A stretch of DNA of 64,000 nucleotides from Bifidobacterium saguini DSM 23967 (GTDB lineage: Bacteria > Actinomycetota > Actinomycetes > Actinomycetales > Bifidobacteriaceae), in NCBI RefSeq assembly GCF_000741715.1, contig NZ_JGZN01000016.1:92476-156475 (forward strand), written 5' to 3'. Numbering within the stretch: position 1 is the first letter of the stretch; every line of letters starts with the position of its first letter. The notes under the pieces are model-generated. The model did no database searches and was not told the DNA's origin. It saw only the letters and a list, made by a program, of their open reading frames with translations. Below are positions 29,140-38,161 of the stretch, piece by piece. Both the position numbers and the translations under genes were made by a program.

Positions 29140-29247
29140 TTGATATTCGCAATTACGATTAAGTTCATCACGCTGATGGCGTCGTTATCGGGGTTTGATG
29201 ACGTGAGTTGAGCAACGGTCTGCTCGCTGACCTGAAGAAATATCGAC

Positions 29248-29290
29248 ATGCTATGTATTACTAATACTTGATATTAGTAATACATAGCAT
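29248..29290. repeat. Perfect 19-bp inverted repeat upstream of the surface-exclusion gene
   Basis: ATGCTATGTATTACTAATA at 29248-29266 is exactly inverted at 29272-29290 around CTTGA. The element is very AT-rich in a GC-rich context. It lies 95 bases before the start at 29385, in the 266-base gap after the lipoprotein genes. It may be an operator or pheromone/quorum-type regulator site, or a cruciform. Confidence 0.85.
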
Positions 29291-29384
29291 TACTATTGGA
29301 TTTGCGATCAAAGGGTTGCAGCAATCGAAGGCTGCAACATCTTGGATGGCAAGTGCAATCCAGACAGAGGAAAGAGGATTAATC

Positions 29385-32345
29385 ATGTCAAACGGAATCA
29401 TGAAGGGTACGGTTGCTTCCGCTGCCGTGCTGGCCACGTTGGCAGCACCGGCTGTGGCTATGGCTGATGAGACTGCGTCCTCGCAGTCGGATGCGGCGAA
29501 TCAGGCGATCAGCCAGGCCAGCGAGGCCGTGCAGACGGCGTCGGAGAGCGTTCAGGCCGCTTCGCAGGCTGCGCCGTCCGGTGTGACGGAGGCCAAGGCG
29601 AAGGCGGATGCGGCCGCGGCCGCCTTAGATTCGGCGAAGCAGAATCTGGATGCGGCGCAGTCCGCGCAGCAGCAGGCCGCGCAGGCTCAGACGAACGCGC
29701 AGAACACGGTTGATACGGCGCAGAAGGCCATGGATGACGCCCAGCAGGATGCGGATGACGCTCCGGCCAGGATCGATGCCGCGCAGCAGGCCGTCAAGGA
29801 TGCGCAGACCGCGATCCAGCAGTCCACGGATGCGATGAAGCAGGCCGAAACGGACAGGAACGACGCCCAAGCGGAGAAGACCACGGCCGGATCCACGCTG
29901 CAGCAGGCGCAGACGGAGTCCGCGCAGCATCAGAACGAGGCCGATGCGGCGCAGAAGGACATCGACACCGCCGTGAAGGCCGAGTCGGATGCGCAGGCGA
30001 AGTCCGATCAGGCGGATACGGATGCGTCATCCGCCCAGAAGAAGGCCGATAATGCGAACAAGGCATTGGCCCAGGCCCAGCAGGATAAGACCGCGGCCGA
30101 GAAGGCTCTGGCTGACGCGAAGGCCGTACAGCAGACCGCGAACGGGGATCGGACCGTCGCCGACCAGGCCGTCAAGGATGCGCAGGCCAGGCTGGCGGCG
30201 GCCAAGCAGGCCGAAGCGGATGCGAAGGCCGCGAAGGAGAAAGCGGATGCGAAGGTCGAGCAGCTGTCCAAGGAGGATGGCGGCCTATCCGATCTGGCGG
30301 CCCAGTTGAAGGCCGCGCAGCAGGCCGCCGAAGACGCGAAGACGGCGCAGGCTAAGGCCGACGCCGCAGCCAAGGCCGCGAACGACACGGTGAACGCGAC
30401 CAGCGCGGACGCGGCCACGAAGCAGCAGACCGCAGCCGATCTGAAGGCGAAGGCCGATGCCGCGAAACAGTTGGCGGATGAGGCCCAGTCGAAGCTCAGC
30501 CAGGGTGCGGTCGCCTACTTCGGCGACAAGGGTGCCGCAGATGCGGTCCGGGTGCTGACCGACCCGGCGGTGACTCATTACCTGTCGTATGTGAAGGTCG
30601 GTGACGAGAAGGATGCGACGAGCCTGGACAACATGATCACCGCGGTCAAGTATCTGCAGGAGGCGAACGAGCTGCGCGTCAAGGAGGGGTTGCAGCCGGT
30701 GCAGGTGTCCGACACGTTGATGGCCATCGGTATGGCCGACGCCGACTACGCGACCGGCAACGTGGAGCATCCGCTCCAGTTCGGATCCTCCGAGAACCTG
30801 GCTTGGGGGTACAAGGACAGCCCCTATCAGGGTTGGTACACGCAGGAGAAGGCCAACTACGAGGCCTACCAGCAGGGCAAGTGGACGCTCAACGATCCGT
30901 CCGCATGCCCCTATCCCACCAAGATGGGTGGCGTCATCTACTGCCAGACCGGTCATTACACGAACATCGTCAATCCGAACTGGACGGTAGGTGGTTTCGG
31001 CTTCAGCCAGAACGGCGGTGTGGGATACGGTTCGAACGTGCACGCGCTCGAATACGCGAAGGGCTCCTACGTGAGCGCCTACCCGACCGACGGGAACACC
31101 CGAGTCCAGCTCGGCTTCGGCCGAACCATGGGCGTGGACGAGTATCTCAATGATCTGACCGCCTACCGTGATTCCCTGACGAACGCCGACGGCAACTACC
31201 GGGATGCGTTGGCGAAATCCGAGCAGGCGTTGAAGGACGCGCAGGCCGCCGCCGACAAGCTGGCCGAGGCGAAGACCGCCGCCCAGAAGGCGGCCGCCGA
31301 GGCCAAGGCCGCGCAGGAGAAGGCTGACCGGTTGGCGCAGGCCGCGAAGGATGCGCAGGCCGCGTACGATGAGGCCGTCAAGGCCCAGGGCGACAAGGCC
31401 CAGGCGTTGGAGCAGGCCCGCAAGGAGCAGGATACGGCCAACAGCGCGTACGCGGCCGCGAAGCAGGATACCGCGGATGCGCAATCCGCGGTCGATACGG
31501 CGGTGAACGCCCGGTCGGATGCGCAGGCGAAACTGGATGCGGCCGGCAAGGCCGTGGAGGATGCGCAGCAGGCCGTCGACACGGCCGGCGCGAACATCAC
31601 GCAGGCCCAGGCCGATAAGACGGCCGCGGAATCCGAGATCACGGACGCGCAGGCCGTGAAGGCCCAGGCCGCGAAGGATCTGCAGGCGGCGAAGGATGCC
31701 AAGGCGAAGGCCGAAGCATCCAAGCAGGATGCTTTGACGGCGAAGTCCGTGTCCGACCAGACCGTGAACACGGCCCGGGAGGCGGTCGCCGCAGCGAAGG
31801 CCAAGCTCGACAAGGCCCAGCAGGCGTATGATGTGGCGAAGGCCACGTACGACAAGGCCGTGAAGGCGAAGTCGGACGCGGAGAACACGATCGCCTGGTA
31901 CGAGGCGGCTCCCGATCGCCTCGCCCAAGCCACCACCGACCTGGAGAACGCCAAGAAGGCTCTGGCCGCCGCCGACACGGCCAAGCAGGAGGCCGCCGCC
32001 AAGTACGAGACCGCTAAAGCCACGTACGATGCGGCCAAGAAGGACAAGGATCAGGCCGACGCCGAGCTGACGGCAGCCAAGAAGGCCGAAGCGGAAGCAC
32101 AGGCGAAGGCCGAGGAGGAGGAGAAGAAGCAGGAGACGGCCCAGCAGAAGGCGGATCAGGCCCGGAAGGATGCCGACGCGGCCAAGCGCAAGCTGGCCGG
32201 AGGCGTTGACGGTCTTTCCTCCACCGGTTCGGACACGACCACCATCCTCACCCTGGCCGCACTGCTAGCGGTGGCGGGCGCGGGCTGCGTGCTCACCCGA
32301 ATCCACACGGTCAGGCACGCCGAGGATTGGAAGCTCGAAGAATAG
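29385..32345 (+). CDS. SEC10/PgrA-like surface exclusion protein, wall-anchored
   Basis: 986 residues; the start at 29385 follows AGAGGAAAGAGG. The signal peptide ends AVAMA (residue about 26). There are two long Ala/Gln/Lys/Asp-rich coiled coils (about 30-370 and 590-935) flanking a folded CAP-like domain (about 375-590; ITAVKYLQEANELRV, then GSSENLAWGY, then GHYTNIVNPNWTVGGFGF). The end is LSSTG, a hydrophobic helix and a charged tail. This is the plan of PgrA/Sec10 proteins, which block entry of a second copy of the element. A coiled coil about 50 nm long or more on each side could also aid aggregation. Confidence 0.82.
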   Translation: MSNGIMKGTVASAAVLATLAAPAVAMADETASSQSDAANQAISQASEAVQTASESVQAASQAAPSGVTEAKAKADAAAAALDSAKQNLDAAQSAQQQAAQAQTNAQNTVDTAQKAMDDAQQDADDAPARIDAAQQAVKDAQTAIQQSTDAMKQAETDRNDAQAEKTTAGSTLQQAQTESAQHQNEADAAQKDIDTAVKAESDAQAKSDQADTDASSAQKKADNANKALAQAQQDKTAAEKALADAKAVQQTANGDRTVADQAVKDAQARLAAAKQAEADAKAAKEKADAKVEQLSKEDGGLSDLAAQLKAAQQAAEDAKTAQAKADAAAKAANDTVNATSADAATKQQTAADLKAKADAAKQLADEAQSKLSQGAVAYFGDKGAADAVRVLTDPAVTHYLSYVKVGDEKDATSLDNMITAVKYLQEANELRVKEGLQPVQVSDTLMAIGMADADYATGNVEHPLQFGSSENLAWGYKDSPYQGWYTQEKANYEAYQQGKWTLNDPSACPYPTKMGGVIYCQTGHYTNIVNPNWTVGGFGFSQNGGVGYGSNVHALEYAKGSYVSAYPTDGNTRVQLGFGRTMGVDEYLNDLTAYRDSLTNADGNYRDALAKSEQALKDAQAAADKLAEAKTAAQKAAAEAKAAQEKADRLAQAAKDAQAAYDEAVKAQGDKAQALEQARKEQDTANSAYAAAKQDTADAQSAVDTAVNARSDAQAKLDAAGKAVEDAQQAVDTAGANITQAQADKTAAESEITDAQAVKAQAAKDLQAAKDAKAKAEASKQDALTAKSVSDQTVNTAREAVAAAKAKLDKAQQAYDVAKATYDKAVKAKSDAENTIAWYEAAPDRLAQATTDLENAKKALAAADTAKQEAAAKYETAKATYDAAKKDKDQADAELTAAKKAEAEAQAKAEEEEKKQETAQQKADQARKDADAAKRKLAGGVDGLSSTGSDTTTILTLAALLAVAGAGCVLTRIHTVRHAEDWKLEE

Positions 32346-32365
32346 TCCTCCACCTCACCGCTCTT

Positions 32366-32418
32366 CGCCCCGTCCGTCGCCGCTTTCCGCTTCAAGGGAG
32401 TCGGTGACGGACGGGGCG
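32366..32418 (+). terminator. Long hairpin after the surface-exclusion gene
   Basis: CGCCCCGTCCGTCGCC at 32366-32381 pairs with GGTGACGGACGGGGCG at 32403-32418 with one mismatch, around a 21-base loop. It lies 20 bases after the stop. There is no strong T-run, so it may act bidirectionally or in RNA processing. Confidence 0.6.
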
Positions 32419-32483
32419 AACCCGTATTTCTGCAACGCATTAGTATCATGGAACATAAGTATTTGCCTCGAGCTAGGAGCATC

Positions 32484-32804
32484 ATGACCGCATTGGACGA
32501 ACCCGCCGCACGCATGCCCGGAGACATCCTCCTCCACGACTGGCTGGAACCCAACCGGATAAGCATGTACCGACTCGCCAAAGCCATGCGCGTGCCCCAG
32601 GTGTTCGTCAGCGACCTCGTCCACGGCAACAAGCGCATCACCACGCAGGCCGCGTTCAAACTCGCCAAAACCCTAGGAAACACACCCGAATACTGGCTCG
32701 ACCTGCAAACCAGATGGGACGTCGCCAACTACGATGCCGACAACGTCAGCGAACTCGAACGCATCACCAGCATGCTGACCGATGGTATCGAGCAGAACTC
32801 TTAA
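32484..32804 (+). CDS. HigA-family helix-turn-helix antitoxin/regulator, no toxin seen
   Basis: 106 residues from ATG 32484 with AGGAG upstream. It is a classic HigA: PGDILLHDWLEPNRISMYRL, the HTH (RLAKAMRVPQVFVSDLVHG), then NTPEYWLDLQTRWD. HigB toxins normally lie just upstream; none is visible on either strand between 32345 and 32484, nor downstream. It may be a solitary regulator or counter another toxin in the host. It is convergent with the next gene. Confidence 0.85.
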   Translation: MTALDEPAARMPGDILLHDWLEPNRISMYRLAKAMRVPQVFVSDLVHGNKRITTQAAFKLAKTLGNTPEYWLDLQTRWDVANYDADNVSELERITSMLTDGIEQNS

Positions 32805-32849
32805 ATGTTCAATCCTCCGCTACATTATGCGTCTCAAAGTACTCGACGT

Positions 32850-33872
32850 TCATTTAAGTCTGTCACTTTCCGCCTCAATCTCTTCCTTGCACCATTGCAA
32901 ACGATCCCAATATCGATCACTGAAGTATTGCGCAGACATGCAGCTTAACCCAAGAAGCATTGATAAGAACAATGTCACCGCCATGCCTGCACCGTTCAAA
33001 AATGTGAATGCCTCCACCGCTGCCCATGCAGGAACCAGTCCGAACGCGCCTAGAACGACGTTTTTAATTTCTGTTTCCCTATACGCCGGACGTTGTTCAA
33101 TCCTGTTTTTCAGTGCACGCCGTACGGCAGGACTCCATTCAAGCGCATTGTCGAATGATACGGTTTGCGCCTCATCTTCGGATATGAAATAGCTCCCGAC
33201 TAGTTCTTCTCTCCATTTGGCAATTGCCATGGAATCCTCAAAGAATCTCCCTTTTCCGCCCGTAAGGATCGCACGCGTGGATAAACGCAGGCATGCCCAC
33301 AGAGACACTATGGCAATCATCCTTATTGCAACACTTAATTTTCCCTCCATCAATCCAAGTCCCGCTGCCGACGTCATGGTGAGAAACCAGCACATAACAG
33401 CCCTGGATATGTTAATCGCACGCATCCCACGCTGCCTTATCGCCGCATTGTAGACACAAATACCGCTAGCGACTGTCACTGACGCCGACCACAGGATCAT
33501 GCCCATATTCCCGTATGCGGTATCTTTTCCTTTATATAAGGTTGACGCCATGGCTACGCCTATATCCCATGAAAAAATGAGGTCCGCAACGACGAGCCAT
33601 ATGGTCATTCCACGCCCACCGGCCAGACAATCAATAAGCCAGTATGCGGCGCATGCCCCCGCGCCCGCCAACAGCGACGCTAGGACTATATCCGTATAAT
33701 CCGTTGAAGACCACCAGTAAACAGCTCCAACTATGCATGAAATAAATGTCGCACAGAGGCTACAGAATAGGGGCAAAGCAGTCTTGATGCGTTTCAATAT
33801 ATGAACTCCATTCCAACACAAGAAACTAATTAAAGTATAGTTTCCAGTATTGGTATTTCTTAGGGTTTCCAT
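32850..33872 (-). CDS. Multi-pass membrane protein of unknown function
   Basis: 340 residues from ATG 33872 (GGAAAG upstream). About six to eight hydrophobic helices in the first 210 residues are followed by a soluble stretch (residues 215-285) and two more helices near the C-terminus. Base composition is lower in GC and codon use differs from the conjugation genes, so it is probably an independent acquisition. No family recognised. The transposon end lies 67 bases upstream of its start. Confidence 0.6.
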   Translation of the reverse strand: METLRNTNTGNYTLISFLCWNGVHILKRIKTALPLFCSLCATFISCIVGAVYWWSSTDYTDIVLASLLAGAGACAAYWLIDCLAGGRGMTIWLVVADLIFSWDIGVAMASTLYKGKDTAYGNMGMILWSASVTVASGICVYNAAIRQRGMRAINISRAVMCWFLTMTSAAGLGLMEGKLSVAIRMIAIVSLWACLRLSTRAILTGGKGRFFEDSMAIAKWREELVGSYFISEDEAQTVSFDNALEWSPAVRRALKNRIEQRPAYRETEIKNVVLGAFGLVPAWAAVEAFTFLNGAGMAVTLFLSMLLGLSCMSAQYFSDRYWDRLQWCKEEIEAESDRLK

Positions 33873-34064
33873 TTTTCTTTCCGGATTCCGCCGGAGGCGC
33901 AATAAGAGTTTTTACATGACCGATTGGCATTCATTTTTGGCTCTGTTAAACCAGAATTGACATACAGCTGAGAGTTTGTTTATTTCGAGAAGAGTTTCAA
34001 GGATACTGACCTCTGGACGGTATCATTAGATGGTTGTCGTGATAGGCCAAAGCCAGAGGTGACC

Positions 34065-34757
34065 ATGTCCAATATCAGTGTTCAAGTTGCGGAAGTTAAC
34101 GACTCGTTCTTCAATCCATGTCTTGCTGACAATCCGTGTGTGAGCAGGTACAACCTCAGAAAAGCGGATTTTGCCAATACTATGACCGACATCTATGAGT
34201 TCATGGGTGATCTGAATGCTATGAGTGTTGAACGTGGTTGGGGACGATTCGAGGATATGCTTCAGCTTCAGGCGCTCTCCAATGTCCTCTCAAACCTGCT
34301 TAACAGCACCATGGCGAAGCATTCGCGCGAACTCGTGGTCAACACTCTTCCGAATGGGCATCCCGATCTTATCCGAACCGGCATCTATCAGAACAACCTC
34401 GTGGCCGAAGCCGAAGATGGGGTTGAGATGAAGGCCACCAGAAACACCGGAGCTGCTGTTGATATGCATAGTGCAAGAGAACAGGATCTCTGCACATTCG
34501 TCTATCAGGTTGACGAGCGACGAGACGACCCGGGGGTGCCGATTGCGGATAGGCTCCCTCTTACTTTTACCGGTATTTTTCTTGGTCACGTAACCGAGGA
34601 TGACTACAGACACAATGAGCGCGGGGAGCGAGGCACGAGGACGGCCACGCTCTCCGCGGAGGGGTTGTCTTCTTACAGGCTTAATTGGGTTTACCTCACC
34701 AACGAGCTGCGGGGCAAAACATGGGCAAGGCGTACCCTTAATCTTCCAATGCTGTAA
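34065..34757 (+). CDS. Probable type II restriction endonuclease (transposon cargo)
   Basis: 230 residues from ATG 34065 (AGAGG upstream; GTG 34059 also possible). A PD-(D/E)XK pattern is visible: GHPDLI near residue 100, then GVEMKAT near residue 119, then DLCTFVYQVD. It is convergent with and overlaps the methylase by 20 bases, a common R-M arrangement. Its DNA is AT-richer than the surroundings. I cannot assign a specificity or named family. Confidence 0.65.
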   Translation: MSNISVQVAEVNDSFFNPCLADNPCVSRYNLRKADFANTMTDIYEFMGDLNAMSVERGWGRFEDMLQLQALSNVLSNLLNSTMAKHSRELVVNTLPNGHPDLIRTGIYQNNLVAEAEDGVEMKATRNTGAAVDMHSAREQDLCTFVYQVDERRDDPGVPIADRLPLTFTGIFLGHVTEDDYRHNERGERGTRTATLSAEGLSSYRLNWVYLTNELRGKTWARRTLNLPML

Positions 34758-35877
34758 GTCTGGGAATCGCATTGCAGGCAAGATCGTAGTATTCGGGGTC
34801 TCGTTCAATTCCCAGACTTGAATACCCCAATGCTTCGGCCGCAGCCAATGTGGAACCCGAGCCTGCGAAGGGGTCGAGCACCGTGCCTTTCCCTAGGGGC
34901 AATGCGCCTCTGACTATTTGCCTCATCAGTTTCTGCGGCTTCAAGGAAGGGTGATTCGCTATGGCTCGCTCTTCCTTGCGAGTCGGGGCCGACTTGATGA
35001 CGTCCCCAAATGGGTGGGCGTCGTCTATGCGACGCCAGCCGCCGGTGCCGTATTCGGCAAGGTTGCGGCCCGTCGTTTCACCCATCGGTTTTCGCATGAT
35101 TACCCAAGGTTCAAACTGCGAGCGAGGCATCACGCTCACATCCGGGTACTCGGACTCGAATCCTTTCGGACGGTCACCTCCCCTCATGGTCTGAACCAAT
35201 CGTACAAGCTGTCCTCGCGGCTCCAATCCGGCAGATTCCAAGGCTCCGGCTACCAAATGGCTCACAAGCGGATTAGTGGCCACGACGACATTTGCTCCGG
35301 GAACGAGCACGCGGAGGCATTGTTCACCGAATCGGTTGAAGAACTCAACGATTTTCTCGCGGTCGGCATTCGTCAGCGTCGTAAAACGAGGGAGGGGACT
35401 TCTCTTCGCTCCGTCAAAAGATGGTGGAATACGCCAAACGCCTCCTCGTCCCTCACGCAGTTTTGATACCTGACTCTTCTTGTATTCGACAAGCCCATAG
35501 GGAGGGTCCGTCACTATGGCATGTATCGAGGCTTCTCCGAGGGATGCCATTACCGCGAATGCATCACCTTGAACGAGAGTCGCCTTCCCGTATTCGAATC
35601 TATGCGTTGGCCGACTGCTCATGGCATATAACCCACGCGATACGCGAACAATGCCACTGTCCGTCTTCTTAGCCTGAAGGCGCAATGATGAACGAATACT
35701 GGATGATTCAATCGGCTCACCAAAGGATTCGATGACGCGCCGCTCCACTTCAGCGACGGTCAGCGGAGTCTCCGACTGCTCCAATACGCTTGCGATGGCA
35801 TCTCGGACCTGTCCCGGCTTCTGCACTTTACCTCCTCGACGACGTCTAGACGTCATTGTATCACTAAAAGACGTCAA
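34738..35877 (-). CDS. DNA methyltransferase with N-terminal winged-helix domain (transposon cargo)
   Basis: 379 residues from TTG 35877 (GAGGTG just upstream), or 372 from ATG 35856. The first 90 residues look like a winged-helix/HARE-type domain (GQVRDAIASVLEQSETPLTV...GLYAMSS). Then comes catalytic motif IV DPPYG (near 119) and, at the C-terminus, FAGSGS (near 340), i.e. motif order IV before I, typical of beta-class N6A/N4C methylases. It is the protective partner of the convergent nuclease. The region of the start has several GACGTC motifs, including GACGTCTAGACGTC. Confidence 0.85.
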   Translation of the reverse strand: MTSFSDTMTSRRRRGGKVQKPGQVRDAIASVLEQSETPLTVAEVERRVIESFGEPIESSSIRSSLRLQAKKTDSGIVRVSRGLYAMSSRPTHRFEYGKATLVQGDAFAVMASLGEASIHAIVTDPPYGLVEYKKSQVSKLREGRGGVWRIPPSFDGAKRSPLPRFTTLTNADREKIVEFFNRFGEQCLRVLVPGANVVVATNPLVSHLVAGALESAGLEPRGQLVRLVQTMRGGDRPKGFESEYPDVSVMPRSQFEPWVIMRKPMGETTGRNLAEYGTGGWRRIDDAHPFGDVIKSAPTRKEERAIANHPSLKPQKLMRQIVRGALPLGKGTVLDPFAGSGSTLAAAEALGYSSLGIERDPEYYDLACNAIPRLTALED

Positions 35878-35918
35878 TGCACCTCGTGGGAGCGTGAATC
35901 AGCAAAAGCAGTTTGATA

Positions 35919-36095
35919 TCAGTCCGTTTGTGATTGGGTCTTGAGTTCAAACGGCAGTCCGTTCTCGCGCACCACTGCTTTGAGGAATATGGTGACGGCT
36001 CCGGTCATGTTCAACCCCAACGGTTCGAGGACCTTCATGGCCTCGTCCTTGAGTTCGGGGTCGAGGCGCATGGTCGTGGTTGGTGTGTTCGCCAT
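35919..36095 (-). CDS. RelB/DinJ-like ribbon-helix-helix protein (second copy, transposon cargo)
   Basis: 58 residues; the first 49 are identical to the protein at 2531-2707, after which the tails differ (ELKTQSQTD here). GGAAGGAGG lies before the ATG at 36095. It is read after the transposase, from the same direction, and 42 bases before the methylase. The DNA of the two copies differs mainly at silent sites, showing selection on the protein. No toxin is encoded. I infer a regulator of transposase and/or methylase. Confidence 0.75.
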   Translation of the reverse strand: MANTPTTTMRLDPELKDEAMKVLEPLGLNMTGAVTIFLKAVVRENGLPFELKTQSQTD

Positions 36096-36149
36096 GCCCT
36101 TCCTCCTTCCTGCTCGACATCGTTGATATGTACAGTGTACTTGCAAATG

Positions 36150-37166
36150 CTATGCGGCCATGCCCCAATACTCCATGTAGGGCGGCATGACGTGATTCCA
36201 GTCGCGCGTCACGCCCGGACAAGGCTGCGCGTCCACCTGCCGGACGATGCTATCGCTCCGGTCGTCGCGGAACGAGCGCCGCCACAGGAACCACGTCAGA
36301 TAGCTTTGCAGATGCTTCGTGGACACGCCCTTGAAGCCGGCGAGGAACCCGTCGAGGTTCGAGTGAAGCGCGTTGATCCGGTTGATGCGATGCGACTTCG
36401 CATCAACCCGCTCGAACACGGCACCCAGCGTCTCCATTGCACCGGGGTAGGCTGCGGCCTCGTCCGCCATGACATGCGCTCCTCGTCCGACGCGGCCCCC
36501 AAGTGCTTCGATGGCGCGCGGCTTGGATATAACACCGCGTCCACTCAACACGGCGAACGCCGTATCCGAATCGGCCACGCCGGTCATCACGCAGATCTGC
36601 TCCTTCGACAGGCCACGCTTATGCAGTGAGCCGCCACGATGACGTGCGGGACGCGGCAGACGGAACTTGCCTTTCGTGTGGTTGCCCTTGAAGCTCTCCC
36701 GCAGATACGTCTCGTCCAACTGAACGGACGTTCCCGCTCCGGCTGCGAACTTCGGCAGGTATCGCTCAAGGCACTTCAGCAATCGGCGGCGCATGAGCCA
36801 TGCGGTGCGCAGCGACACCTTGCAGCGTACGGAGCACTCTCGCAGGGGAAGACAATCCACGAAGCACTCCACATACATCATCCACTTGGCGACCGGCAGC
36901 TTCGACCGGCCAATCAGCGTGTCCCGAGTGTTCGAGAACGTGCGCTTGCAGTCCTTGCACTGCCAACGCTGGGACCCGTTCGGATTATGGCCCTTCCTGA
37001 CGACGGCGATGGAGCCGCAGCGGGGACAGGCAAAATCGTCGTCATGGGCGGTGATGGTCTCGTAGGCGTCCTCGTAGAGGACTTCACGCAGTTCGCGTAC
37101 CGCGTTCTCACGTTCGACCGGGTTCATGCCCCTGAGCTGTCTGCGTACCGCGTCCGTGAGCCTCAT
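36150..37166 (-). CDS. IS1595-family (ISXO2-like) transposase
   Basis: 338 residues from ATG 37166, which has a perfect GGAGGTGA site; a longer reading adds 5 residues. The N-terminal zinc ribbon is CPRCGSIAVVRKG...WQCKDCKR. The DDE-type core shows QLDETYLR, VMADEAA and a later HSNLDGFL/FKGVSTKHLQSYL block typical of IS1595. It is the only transposase in the window and lies within well-preserved terminal repeats, so it is probably active. Confidence 0.9.
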   Translation of the reverse strand: MRLTDAVRRQLRGMNPVERENAVRELREVLYEDAYETITAHDDDFACPRCGSIAVVRKGHNPNGSQRWQCKDCKRTFSNTRDTLIGRSKLPVAKWMMYVECFVDCLPLRECSVRCKVSLRTAWLMRRRLLKCLERYLPKFAAGAGTSVQLDETYLRESFKGNHTKGKFRLPRPARHRGGSLHKRGLSKEQICVMTGVADSDTAFAVLSGRGVISKPRAIEALGGRVGRGAHVMADEAAAYPGAMETLGAVFERVDAKSHRINRINALHSNLDGFLAGFKGVSTKHLQSYLTWFLWRRSFRDDRSDSIVRQVDAQPCPGVTRDWNHVMPPYMEYWGMAA

Positions 37167-37177
37167 TGCTCTCACCT

Positions 37178-37212
37178 CCAATATTGTAATCTCAGTGTAA
37201 CTACAGTATTGG
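37178..37212. promoter_or_regulatory. Operator-like inverted repeat upstream of the transposase/RHH operon
   Basis: CCAATATTGTA and TACAGTATTGG form an 11-bp inverted repeat with one mismatch and a 13-bp spacer, matching position and sequence of the repeat at 2798-2832. It overlaps the presumed promoter, which would suit autoregulation by the RHH protein. Confidence 0.5.
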
Positions 37213-37445
37213 ACATGCGTCCCGCAATCACGTCAAAGCTGGTTTAACAGAGCCTTCATTTTTTCATGCTCGATCAGGAATCATTAATCCCATTTTCTTT
37301 CGGAATTGTCTCGTTAACGGAGGTTTCCGGACGTTTCCGGCCGAGACTTCCAAGTGTCTCCGAAACGCCGACGGAGCGTGTATCAAAAACCGTCTTGTTA
37401 TCAATGTCTCATATCTCATGCCGTTTGACGGATTGTGATACGGTT

Positions 37446-38003
37446 ATGCCCATGGGAAAACGATTCGGATACGCGAGGGTCAGCACGGCCGGCCAGACGG
37501 CCGACCTGCAGCGGGACGCTTTGGAAAAGGCAGGATGCGACCGCCTGTTCATCGACACCGCCAGCGGCGCGAAAGCCCATCGCCCCGAGCTTGACAGGAT
37601 GATGGAACTGCTGAGAGAAGGCGACGTGGTGGTCGTGTGGCGTCTCGACCGGCTGGGACGCAGCGTGCAGAATCTCGTGGAGCTCATGAACCGGTTCCAG
37701 AAGATGAACGTCGGCTTCGTGAGCCTGAACGAGGCAATCGACACCACCACGCCGGGCGGAATCCTTGTGTTCAACATCTTCGCGGCCCTTGCCCAGTTCG
37801 AACGCGATCTCATCCGGGAACGCACCAACGCCGGCTTGGAGGCCGCCAGGGCACGCGGCCGCAAAGGCGGCCGCCCCACGAAACTCGACGCGAAACAGAT
37901 CTCGGAGATCCGCAGACTCTACGATTCAAGGACGGTGACGGTCAACCAGATAGCCGCCATGATGGGCGTCGGCCGAGCGACCATATACCGGGTGCTGCGA
38001 TAG
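37446..38003 (+). CDS. Serine recombinase, resolvase/invertase family
   Basis: 185 residues from ATG 37446 (ATG 37452 also possible). The catalytic Ser is in YARVSTAGQ, with VWRLDRLGRS and FERDLIRERT conserved, and a C-terminal HTH (VTVNQIAAMMGVGRATIYRVL). It is the length of Hin/resolvase enzymes and not of large phage integrases. It lies 183 bases outside the transposon and is not part of it. Candidate roles are multimer resolution of a plasmid or inversion of a local segment. Confidence 0.88.
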   Translation: MPMGKRFGYARVSTAGQTADLQRDALEKAGCDRLFIDTASGAKAHRPELDRMMELLREGDVVVVWRLDRLGRSVQNLVELMNRFQKMNVGFVSLNEAIDTTTPGGILVFNIFAALAQFERDLIRERTNAGLEAARARGRKGGRPTKLDAKQISEIRRLYDSRTVTVNQIAAMMGVGRATIYRVLR

Positions 38004-38161
38004 ACGTACATATTGCGCAGAAACAGTGGTTCCGGTCTTATGATTTGTTCTCCGAAAAAACAAAATCGATGGCATGCGAGTTTTGTTCTTACATGCCACC
38101 GATTCCGCGATGCGCGAGTTTTTTCGGGGAGTTAAATCATGACCTGTATGCGGGGCGTCAC

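Larger units (their letters stand above)
33939..37254. mobile_element. IS1595-family transposon carrying an R-M pair and an RHH gene
   Basis: Terminal inverted repeats of 23 bp with two mismatches: GGCTCTGTTAAACCAGAAT at the left end (33939-33961), and its inverse at 37232-37254. Both ends are flanked by the direct repeat TTCATTTTT (33930-33938 and 37255-37263), the 8-9-bp target duplication expected of this family. Inside: endonuclease (+), methylase (-), RHH protein (-), transposase (-). The intact repeats and duplication indicate a complete and fairly recent insertion. Confidence 0.88.

Noticed and set aside
32345..32484. HigB toxin gene next to the HigA-like gene
   Set aside because: No ORF of suitable size or motif on either strand; only a hairpin is present.
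37446..38003. The serine recombinase as part of the IS1595 transposon
   Set aside because: It lies outside the right terminal repeat and the target duplication.
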